Positions 13,473-19,338 of a stretch of 19,338 nt of DNA are shown piece after piece (positions within the stretch are counted from its first letter, which is position 1; each line of letters begins with the position of its first letter). The notes under the pieces were generated by a model. That model searched no databases. It saw only the letters and a list, made by a program, of their open reading frames with translations, and had not been told where the DNA came from. The position numbers were made by a program, and so were the translations under genes. This DNA is from CAYFVU01 sp964346645 (lineage in GTDB: Bacteria > Spirochaetota > Spirochaetia > DSM-16054 > Sediminispirochaetaceae): assembly GCA_964346645.1 (NCBI GenBank), contig CAYFVU010000069.1, forward strand, positions 1 through 19,338, written 5' to 3'.

Positions 13473-15563
13473 CTACGCAGTGGATTCACGCATATACTGT
13501 AATGAATATAGGGTAGCGTATAATCCGCCGGACTGCAACAGTTTTTCATGACTCCCCTGCTCAACTAAGTTCCCCTCATTTAGCACGAGTATGCGGTCCG
13601 CCTCGCGTATCGTGGAGAGGCGGTGAGCAATGACTATGGAGGTCCTCCTCTCCATGAGGCGGTCGATCGCCTCCTGGATGAGGTTCTCGGTCTCGGTGTC
13701 GATGCTGCCGGTGGCCTCGTCGAGGATCAGCACCTTCGGATCGTGGGCGACAGCCCTGCTGAAGGCGATGAGCTGCCTCTGGCCCGTAGAGAGGTTGGAG
13801 CCCGATTCGTGGAGGACGGTCTCGTAGCCCTTCGGCAGATTGCGAATGAAGCCGTCCGCACGCACCGTCTCTGCGGATCCGCGGACCTTCTCGTCGGAGA
13901 TACCGGTTCCCAGCCGGATGTTCTCCGCCACGGTGTCGGCAAAGAGGAAGACCTCTTGTTGCACCGGTTGTACGATCCTCCGGAGCTCAGCCAGAGGTAC
14001 CTCCCGAATGTCCACCCCGTCTATGAGAATGCTCCCCTCGTCTATGTCCCACAGACGGGCGAGCAGGTTGGCGATGGTGGTCTTGCCGGCTCCGGTGTAG
14101 CCGACGATGGCAACGGTTTCTCCCGGCTCTATGGTAAAGGAGAGGTTCTTCAGCACGGGCTCGCCGGCTTTGTAGGAGAATGATACGTTGCGGAACTCTA
14201 TTCGCCCCTCGATTTCTGCGGGCATCGAGGAGGTCCCGGTGTCCTCGATCTTCTGCACGTCGTCGAGCAGGGAGAAGATGCGTTCTCCCCCGGCCATGGC
14301 GGACTGGAGGACGGTGAACTTCTCCGCGAAGTCCATGACCGGCTGGTAGAACTTCTGAATGAGGTTGACGAAGGCGATGGTGATGCCGAGGCTTACGGTC
14401 GTTTCGAGGACCATCTTGCCGCCGAAGAAGAGGATGACGCCGATAGATATGGACGTGAGGAGGTTTATGAGGGGCCGAAAGACGGCGAAGACCATCATCT
14501 CCGAAAGATTGGCATCGAGCAGGTCGTCGTTTCGACGCCGGAATCGGCGGTAGCTCTCCTTCTCGCGGGCGAACATCTGCACCACATCCATACCCGAAAT
14601 GTGCTCGGAGAGGAAGGCGTTGACCTTTGAAACACCGATGCGGACCAAGCGGTAGGCATTGCGCGCCTTCGTGCGGAAGTAGAGCGTCAGGAGTACGACC
14701 GGCGGCAGGCTCAACGTGGTGATGGTCGCCAGCCGTACGTCGAGGAGAAAGAGGGTGACGACGACTCCCGCCATCATAGCAAAGTCGCGGAGGATGGAGG
14801 TGGCTACCGAGGTGAAGAATTCGTTGACCGTCTCTACGTCGTTGGTGATGCGGGTTACCAGCGTGCCGACCGGGGTGTTGCCGAGAAAGGCGAGCGACTG
14901 TCTCGTCGTGTGGGTGAAGAGGCGGGTACGGATGTCCCGCATGACCCCCTGTCCGGTGTAGGCCATGAGGTAGACCTGGATGAACATGAAGACGAGAGTG
15001 ATGAGGAGCAGCCCGAAGTAGACCAGGCTCATGCGGCCGACTCCCTCGATGTCGTGCTGCCGGAGCTCGATGCGCTCATCCCTCGACAGCGAGGAGATAA
15101 AGGAGTGCTCGGCCACCACGTAGCCGTCCACGACCTCGATGCGTTGGGGATACTCGGAGAGAATTCGGGCGAGTGCCGAATCCTCACGATATGGAGCAAT
15201 GTAACGGCCGGTCCTGGAGAACAGATCATCCTCTATGAGGCGTGACTTCGTTTCAGCCGGGATCTTCTTGGCCTCGGACGAGGGAAGATAGAGGTAGTCG
15301 CCGGCCTCGACGGTCGAGTCGGCGATGCCCGCTCTCTCGATAATGTCTCGCACCTCCTCGGTCTGTGCAAACCGGAAATTGCGCGACATGATGTGGCGGT
15401 CGATGGTCCGCTGTATGATCACCGGAGTTGCGAGCTCTCCTACCGTGGCCACAATGAGGGCGAGGAGAGCAAAGATTGCCGGCAGCTTGTAGGGACGGAC
15501 GAATGAGAGGATCCGGCGCATGATGACGGGGTCGTAGCCCTTGATCACCTTCTCGTTTTCCAT
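13473..15563 (-). CDS. ABC exporter, permease-ATPase subunit with intact Walker B and enlarged external loop
   Basis: A 696-residue half-transporter (six membrane segments plus ATPase), second gene of a heterodimer pair. TM1 is at about 26-48. Between TM1 and TM2 (about 54-175) lies a polar insert of about 120 residues, predicted extracytoplasmic, like the extra domain of BmrD in the BmrCD exporter. The ATPase has Walker A GYTGAGKTT from 488, signature LSTGQ (591-595, Thr for the first Gly of LSGGQ), Walker B with catalytic Glu616 in LILDEATGSID and switch His in IVIAHRLST. The ATG at 15563 shares one base with the upstream stop (TGATG) and has GGGAG seven bases before; a GTG at 15566 is an alternative. 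Substrate unknown; drugs or lipids are usual for this class. Confidence 0.94.
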   Translation of the reverse strand: MENEKVIKGYDPVIMRRILSFVRPYKLPAIFALLALIVATVGELATPVIIQRTIDRHIMSRNFRFAQTEEVRDIIERAGIADSTVEAGDYLYLPSSEAKKIPAETKSRLIEDDLFSRTGRYIAPYREDSALARILSEYPQRIEVVDGYVVAEHSFISSLSRDERIELRQHDIEGVGRMSLVYFGLLLITLVFMFIQVYLMAYTGQGVMRDIRTRLFTHTTRQSLAFLGNTPVGTLVTRITNDVETVNEFFTSVATSILRDFAMMAGVVVTLFLLDVRLATITTLSLPPVVLLTLYFRTKARNAYRLVRIGVSKVNAFLSEHISGMDVVQMFAREKESYRRFRRRNDDLLDANLSEMMVFAVFRPLINLLTSISIGVILFFGGKMVLETTVSLGITIAFVNLIQKFYQPVMDFAEKFTVLQSAMAGGERIFSLLDDVQKIEDTGTSSMPAEIEGRIEFRNVSFSYKAGEPVLKNLSFTIEPGETVAIVGYTGAGKTTIANLLARLWDIDEGSILIDGVDIREVPLAELRRIVQPVQQEVFLFADTVAENIRLGTGISDEKVRGSAETVRADGFIRNLPKGYETVLHESGSNLSTGQRQLIAFSRAVAHDPKVLILDEATGSIDTETENLIQEAIDRLMERRTSIVIAHRLSTIREADRILVLNEGNLVEQGSHEKLLQSGGLYATLYSLQYMRESTA

Positions 15564-17302
15564 CACTTCTCTCCCTTGCTGAACTGCTGCAGCCGGTAGA
15601 TGTCGCGGTAGAGGCCGTCCTGCCGCACGAGCCTCTCGTGGCTCCCCTCCTGGACGATCCTCCCTCCGTCGAGCACGACGATGTGGTCGGCGTGCTGCAG
15701 GGTTGAGACCCTGTGGGCCACGAGGATGTTGGTCTTTCCCCGGCGTGTTTCGAGAAAGCAGCGGAGGATGCGACCCTCCGTCTCCGCATCTACCGAGGCG
15801 AGGGCGTCGTCGAAGATGAGGATATCCGGATCGATGAGCATTGCCCTGCTGATGGCCACTCGCTGTTTCTGTCCTCCCGAGAGGGTGAGGCCACGCTCTC
15901 CTACTTCGGTTTTCCAGCCCTGCGGGAAGGTTTCCAATTCGCGATCGATGGTCGAGTAAGTCGAGGCCCTTCGTAGCTCTTCGTCGCCGGCCTCCGGCTT
16001 GCCGAAGGCGAGGTTCTCCTTGATGGTGGCGGAGAAGAGGAAGGTGTCCTGCGGAACGAAACCCACCGACCTGCGCAGCGATTCGAGGTCGTAGTCGCGC
16101 ACATCGATGCCGCCTATGTAGACGCTGCCCTCCGGGGGATCTATGAGTCTCGGCAGGAGCCGCACGAGGGTGGTCTTTCCCGAACCGGTTCTGCCGAGTA
16201 TCCCGAGGGTCTTTCCGGAATCGAGGGAGAGGGAGATGTCGCTGAGTGCAGGCTCAGAGCTGTACTCGTACTTCACGCTGAGCTTGCTGATCTCTATGGA
16301 GCTGTCCGGGAGCACGGCTTTTCCGTTCGGTTTGGAGGTGATCTCCGGTTCCTCTCGGAAAATCGCATTGATCCGTTCGAGACTCGCCGCACCCCGCTGC
16401 AGCATGTTGACGGTAAAGCCCATCCCCATGACCGGCCATCTGAGCATCGTCAGGTAGCTCATGAAGGCGACGAACTGTCCGGGACTGAATTCGCCGAGAA
16501 TGACCGCCCTGCCTCCTAAGAGGAGGAGGAAGAGGAGGGAGAGTCCGGAGATGAAGGTGATGACCGGAAAGAAGAGGCCCCAGATACGCACCAGCCGCAT
16601 GTTCTTGTCTATGTACTCGTCGTTGTAGCCGTGGAACTTTTCCTCGACCCAGGATTCTCGTACGAAGGATTTGACCACCCGAATGCCGGAGAGGGTCTCG
16701 CGCACCTGCTCACTCAGTTTCGAGAAGCCCTCCTGTACCTCCTTGAACCTCTGTCCGATGAGCTTACCGCCGAAGAGCACGAGCACGGTGATCAAGGGCA
16801 AAGGGATGATGGTAACGGCGGCGAGACCCGGCTGTTGAGCGAAGAGGATCGCGAGGATCGCGACCGAGAGAAAGAAGCCGTCGATGAATGCGACCAGTGC
16901 CATGCCCGAGGCCATACGGATGGCACGCATGTCGTTGGTCGCCCTGGCCATGATGTCGCCGGTCTTCATGCTTCGGTAGAAACTCGGCGAGAGGGTGAGG
17001 AGGTGGCCGAAGAGGTCCTCGCGCAGGTCGCGTTCGATCCTCCTGCTTGCTCCGTGCAGGAAGAAACGCCATCCGAAACGGAACAGCGCTACCGAGGCGG
17101 CAATTCCTACCATGAGGATCACCTGCTCCCCTACCTGCGACAGCTCGAAGGATCCTCCGGCGATGATGTCGACGGACTTGCGGATGAGCTGCGGTATGTA
17201 GAGCTCCCCCGCGTCGGTCAGCAGGAGGGCGAAGAAGCCGAGGATGTAGAAATGTGCGTAGCGCCTCACATAGGGCAGCAGGGACTTGTACTCTTTCAGC
17301 AC
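15563..17302 (-). CDS. ABC exporter, permease-ATPase subunit with degenerate Walker B
   Basis: A 579-residue half-transporter, first gene of the pair. Six membrane segments (first at about 17-38, YILGFFALLLTDAGELYIP) precede the ATPase: Walker A GRTGSGKTT (370-378), Q-loop VGFVPQD, canonical signature LSGGQ (474-478), Walker B LIFDDALASVD with Asp499 where the catalytic Glu should be, and switch His in LVAHRVST. An Asp here with a non-canonical signature in the partner is the pattern of heterodimeric exporters such as TM287/288, with one degenerate ATP site. The chosen start is the GTG at 17302, with AGAAGGA seven bases upstream; the open frame runs 63 codons further, but that would overlap rsmE and adds non-family sequence. 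Confidence 0.92.
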   Translation of the reverse strand: MLKEYKSLLPYVRRYAHFYILGFFALLLTDAGELYIPQLIRKSVDIIAGGSFELSQVGEQVILMVGIAASVALFRFGWRFFLHGASRRIERDLREDLFGHLLTLSPSFYRSMKTGDIMARATNDMRAIRMASGMALVAFIDGFFLSVAILAILFAQQPGLAAVTIIPLPLITVLVLFGGKLIGQRFKEVQEGFSKLSEQVRETLSGIRVVKSFVRESWVEEKFHGYNDEYIDKNMRLVRIWGLFFPVITFISGLSLLFLLLLGGRAVILGEFSPGQFVAFMSYLTMLRWPVMGMGFTVNMLQRGAASLERINAIFREEPEITSKPNGKAVLPDSSIEISKLSVKYEYSSEPALSDISLSLDSGKTLGILGRTGSGKTTLVRLLPRLIDPPEGSVYIGGIDVRDYDLESLRRSVGFVPQDTFLFSATIKENLAFGKPEAGDEELRRASTYSTIDRELETFPQGWKTEVGERGLTLSGGQKQRVAISRAMLIDPDILIFDDALASVDAETEGRILRCFLETRRGKTNILVAHRVSTLQHADHIVVLDGGRIVQEGSHERLVRQDGLYRDIYRLQQFSKGEK

Positions 17303-17337
17303 ACGGCGTTCCTTCTTTGGAAGAGTTGCGGTATGAT

Positions 17338-17356
17338 GGTACGAGAATCTCGAACC
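17338..17356. promoter_or_regulatory. Dyad between the ABC exporter operon and rsmE
   Basis: GGTACGAGA (17338-17346), one central A and TCTCGAACC (17348-17356) form an inverted repeat with one mismatch, in the 91-bp divergent spacer. The location suits an operator acting on one or both promoters. No confident -35/-10 pair is visible for either gene. Confidence 0.4.
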
Positions 17357-17393
17357 GTAATTCGCATACACGCATAAAACGGAGAGACCCAGA

Positions 17394-18212
17394 GTGAATA
17401 TAATACTTTTCGAGGCAGATTTTTTCAACAACGGAGAGGCTCTTCTCCCGAAGACGGACGAGCGGGCCGAGCACATCCGCCGTATCCTCAAACTCTCTGC
17501 CGGCGACCGACTGAAGGCCGGCTTGATCGACGGGCCGACCGGGGAGGTCAGGATAGAGAGTTTCGAGCGCGAGGGAATACGGATCTCCTGGAGGGAGAGG
17601 GGCTCGGCCGTGGGACTCTACCCGCTCACCATGATCGTAGGCTACACGCGGCCGATCTCGGCGAAGCGGATCCTCCGCGAGGCGGCGAGCCTGGGAGCGG
17701 CACGGATCGTCTGGACCGGCACCGAGACCGGCGAGAAGTCCTACCGCGAGGCGAAGCTCTGGAAGGAGGAGAAGCGCTGGCGACGGCTTCTGATCGACGG
17801 CGTGCAGCAGGCCGGTGCTACCGTGCTTCCGGAGCTGCTGCATGCGCGTAGCGTGCGGGATCTCCTGAGCCGGGTCTTGCCTTCGGTCCCGCCTCCCGGC
17901 AAACCCGGGGCTGCCTCGGGGAGTATCGGGGCGGCGTCCGAAGGTGACGGGGGGGCGGCCGGCTCGGACGAGCCGGAGCTCCTCCTCCTGGACAACGAGA
18001 GCGGCCGGGAGTCTCTTGCGGGTCTCGACCTGACGGGGTGCCGGCAGGTGATCATGGCGGTGGGCTCGGAGCGAGGATGGACCGAAGCGGAACGGGAGCG
18101 TTTCTCGGATGCTGGGTTCCGGCCCGTACGGCTCGGCGCCCGCATTCTCCGCACGGAGACCGCCTGCGCCGCCGGTACGGCCGTGGCGCTCTCGCGGATG
18201 GGGCTGCTCTGA
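17394..18212 (+). CDS. rsmE: RsmE-family 16S rRNA m3U1498 methyltransferase (divergent)
   Basis: A 272-residue SPOUT methyltransferase; the family methylates N3 of U1498 in 16S rRNA using S-adenosylmethionine. The N-terminal PUA-like part contains EHIRRILKLSAGDRLKAGL. The central RPISAKRILREAASLGAARI and the C-terminal GFRPVRLGARILRTETACAAG match the SAM-binding knot. The usual GPEGG motif is replaced by GSERG (224-228), and a Gly/Ala/Ser-rich insert of about 35 residues (about 160-197) interrupts the SPOUT domain, in locally very GC-rich DNA. The start is a GTG at 17394 with GGAG about nine bases upstream. It is divergent from the ABC exporter operon. The identification rests mainly on the C-terminal motif. 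Confidence 0.88.
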   Translation: MNIILFEADFFNNGEALLPKTDERAEHIRRILKLSAGDRLKAGLIDGPTGEVRIESFEREGIRISWRERGSAVGLYPLTMIVGYTRPISAKRILREAASLGAARIVWTGTETGEKSYREAKLWKEEKRWRRLLIDGVQQAGATVLPELLHARSVRDLLSRVLPSVPPPGKPGAASGSIGAASEGDGGAAGSDEPELLLLDNESGRESLAGLDLTGCRQVIMAVGSERGWTEAERERFSDAGFRPVRLGARILRTETACAAGTAVALSRMGLL

Positions 18213-18291
18213 GCTCCGGCCCCGCTATTCCGGCTCATGCTACCGGGTCGTAGTGTTGTCGCAGCGCTGTGCAGCTACTGGAGAGATCAAA

Positions 18292-18320
18292 TTGACTTAA
18301 GAGCTCTCCTGTCGTATGCT
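18292..18320 (+). promoter_or_regulatory. Sigma-70-type promoter of thyX
   Basis: TTGACT (18292-18297), 17 bp and TATGCT (18315-18320) give a good housekeeping promoter, with a start expected near 18327 and a leader of about 33 nt. GGAGAG (18280-18285) and CTCTCC (18304-18309) flank the -35 box as an inverted repeat and may be a regulator site. Confidence 0.65.
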
Positions 18321-18359
18321 TGCTCCGTAGTGTGCATTGCATAGGGAGAGGAGGTGTGT

Positions 18360-19196
18360 ATGGCCCGCTGTACGGTTCCTGCGGCCGATGAGATCCTGGA
18401 CAAGGAGTACCGCGTACTCGACAAGGGCTTCGTGCGCTTAGTCGACTACATGGGCAGCGATGAGAGGATCGTGCAGGCCGCGCGCGTCTCCTACGGTGCA
18501 GGCACCAAGACCTACCGCGAGGACAGGGGGCTCATCGACTACCTCCTGCGCAACGGCCACACCTCCCCGTTCGAACAGGTGGTGCTGACCTTCCATGTGA
18601 AGATGCCGATCTTCGTGGCTCGTCAGTGGGTGCGCCACCGCACCGGCAGGCTCAACGAGATATCCGGGCGCTACAGCGTCATGGAGGAGGAGTTCTACGT
18701 TCCGTCGGGAGAGGATCTCGCCCTGCAGAGCGGTGACAACAAGCAGGCGAGAAGCGAGGAGAAACTCGACTCAAAGGTGCAGGAGGAGGTCTGCGCCCTC
18801 ATCGCCGGACAGCAGAACGACATCTACCGCGGTTACGAGCGGCTCCTGAACCTCGGGCTCGCCCGCGAGATAGCCCGTCTCAACCTGCCCCTCAGCCTCT
18901 ACACTCAGTGGTACTGGCAGATGGACCTGCACAACCTCTTCCACTTCCTCCATCTGCGCATGCACCCCCACGCGCAGCTGGAGATCCGGAGCTACGCAGA
19001 GCGGATATGGGAGATCGTAAAGCTCGTCTGCCCGCTGGCCGCCGAGTCGTTCGAGAACCACGTAATCGAGGGGGAGACTTTCTCCGGCCGGGAGCTCGAA
19101 GCTCTCCGCGAGATGGCCGCCGGCGGGGAGTGCTCGTTGACGGGCAAGGAGCGCCGTCGTCTATTCGAGAAGCTCGGCTTGGAGGAGAATCGGTAG
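18360..19196 (+). CDS. thyX: Flavin-dependent thymidylate synthase
   Basis: A 278-residue enzyme making dTMP from dUMP with methylenetetrahydrofolate, NADPH and FAD; the family is a homotetramer. HTSPFEQ (67-73) and the ThyX motif RHR-x7-S at 92-102 (RHRTGRLNEIS, then GRYS) are present. Arg97 replaces the Ser/Ala usually seen at this motif position. LGLAREIARLNLPLSLYTQWYW and the DLHNLFHFLHLRMHPHAQLEIR helix supply the C-terminal dUMP/FAD contacts. The ATG at 18360 is chosen because AGGAGG (18349-18354) lies five bases before it; the in-frame GTG at 18354 overlaps that site. It has its own promoter, and the frame is convergent with the gene at the right edge. Confidence 0.95.
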   Translation: MARCTVPAADEILDKEYRVLDKGFVRLVDYMGSDERIVQAARVSYGAGTKTYREDRGLIDYLLRNGHTSPFEQVVLTFHVKMPIFVARQWVRHRTGRLNEISGRYSVMEEEFYVPSGEDLALQSGDNKQARSEEKLDSKVQEEVCALIAGQQNDIYRGYERLLNLGLAREIARLNLPLSLYTQWYWQMDLHNLFHFLHLRMHPHAQLEIRSYAERIWEIVKLVCPLAAESFENHVIEGETFSGRELEALREMAAGGECSLTGKERRRLFEKLGLEENR

Positions 19197-19220
19197 GCAC
19201 TGGGGGCTTCAGGACGAAAG

Positions 19221-19281
19221 GCTCGGTTGTCCGGCCGCACGGTAAGTAAGCACACGGTAAAGCTCAGTTGTCCGGCCGCAC
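19221..19281. repeat. 20-bp direct repeat, 41-bp period, at the 3' end of the ferritin-like gene
   Basis: 19221-19240 and 19262-19281 are identical except for one base (GCTCGGTTG versus GCTCAGTTG). The second copy contains the stop and last codons of the minus-strand gene; the first lies downstream of it. CACGGTAA also occurs twice between them. The pattern suggests a small tandem duplication. Confidence 0.8.
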
Positions 19282-19338
19282 CTGCTCGTCGTACATCTCC
19301 TGGAAGAAGCGCTTGTGCTGGGTCTCCTCGCCGGCGAG
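19264..19338 (-). CDS. Ferritin/rubrerythrin-like protein, C-terminal fragment
   Basis: Only the last 24 codons and the TGA (19266-19264) lie in the window. They read LAGEETQHKRFFQEMYDEQV, then RPDN. The EExxHxxFF helix recalls the C-terminal helix of ferritin-like di-iron proteins of the rubrerythrin type, where Glu and His bind iron, so an iron or peroxide-handling protein is likely. The gene is convergent with thyX, 67 bp apart, with no clear terminator between them. The identification is tentative given the short piece. Confidence 0.55.
   Translation of the reverse strand, partial: LAGEETQHKRFFQEMYDEQVRPDN

Noticed and set aside
17303..17491. N-terminal extension of the first ABC subunit
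   Set aside because: It would overlap rsmE; the GTG at 17302 has a good ribosome site and gives a normal length.
1..19338. CRISPR array, transposase or prophage
   Set aside because: No regularly spaced direct repeats and no recombinase or phage proteins; the only direct repeats are short or gap-related.

Overview
The window looks like a scaffold from a free-living member of the Spirochaetota, probably Spirochaetales, though this is inference. The grounds are an EF-G of the mitochondrial EFG1/spirochaete (spdEFG1) type, a CarD-ispD-ispF cluster, and divergent forms of RsmE and ThyX, all in GC-rich DNA with AT-rich promoters. Two runs of exactly 100 N (1582-1681 and 12101-12200) are scaffold gaps. 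I see no rRNA, recognisable tRNA, CRISPR array, transposase or phage gene. This is core and housekeeping chromosome rather than a mobile island.

Layout. 1-3130 (minus): an OFA-like MFS transporter, a DUF72 protein, an unrecognised 173-residue protein and a single-pass membrane protein cut by the left edge; the last three overlap by 4 and 8 bp and form one operon. 3166-5439 (plus): a good promoter, a leader rich in potential hairpins and EF-G. 5566-6273 (plus): a P-loop ATPase of unknown role. 6312-8725 (minus): carD-ispD-ispF-nth, with a strong promoter placed so that the carD mRNA should be almost leaderless, and a bidirectional terminator at the 3' end shared with the ATPase gene. 8967-10526 (plus): 4-alpha-glucanotransferase malQ. 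10471-12295 (minus): a lipoprotein oligopeptide-binding protein interrupted by a gap. 12462-17302 (minus): a heterodimeric ABC exporter and lipoate-protein ligase lplA, tightly packed. 17394-18212 (plus): rsmE. 18360-19196 (plus): thyX with its own promoter. 19264-19338 (minus): the C-terminus of a ferritin/rubrerythrin-like protein running off the right edge.

Together the genes cover translation (EF-G, RsmE), isoprenoid precursor supply by the MEP pathway (IspD, IspF) under the RNA-polymerase-binding regulator CarD, base-excision repair (Nth), folate/FAD-dependent dTMP synthesis (ThyX), lipoylation (LplA), maltodextrin metabolism (MalQ) and transport (MFS, oligopeptide binding, ABC export). 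The items most worth a second look are the structured EF-G leader, the near-leaderless carD promoter, the altered SPOUT motif and low-complexity insert of RsmE, the asymmetric ABC exporter with a large external domain, and several assembly problems that affect annotation.
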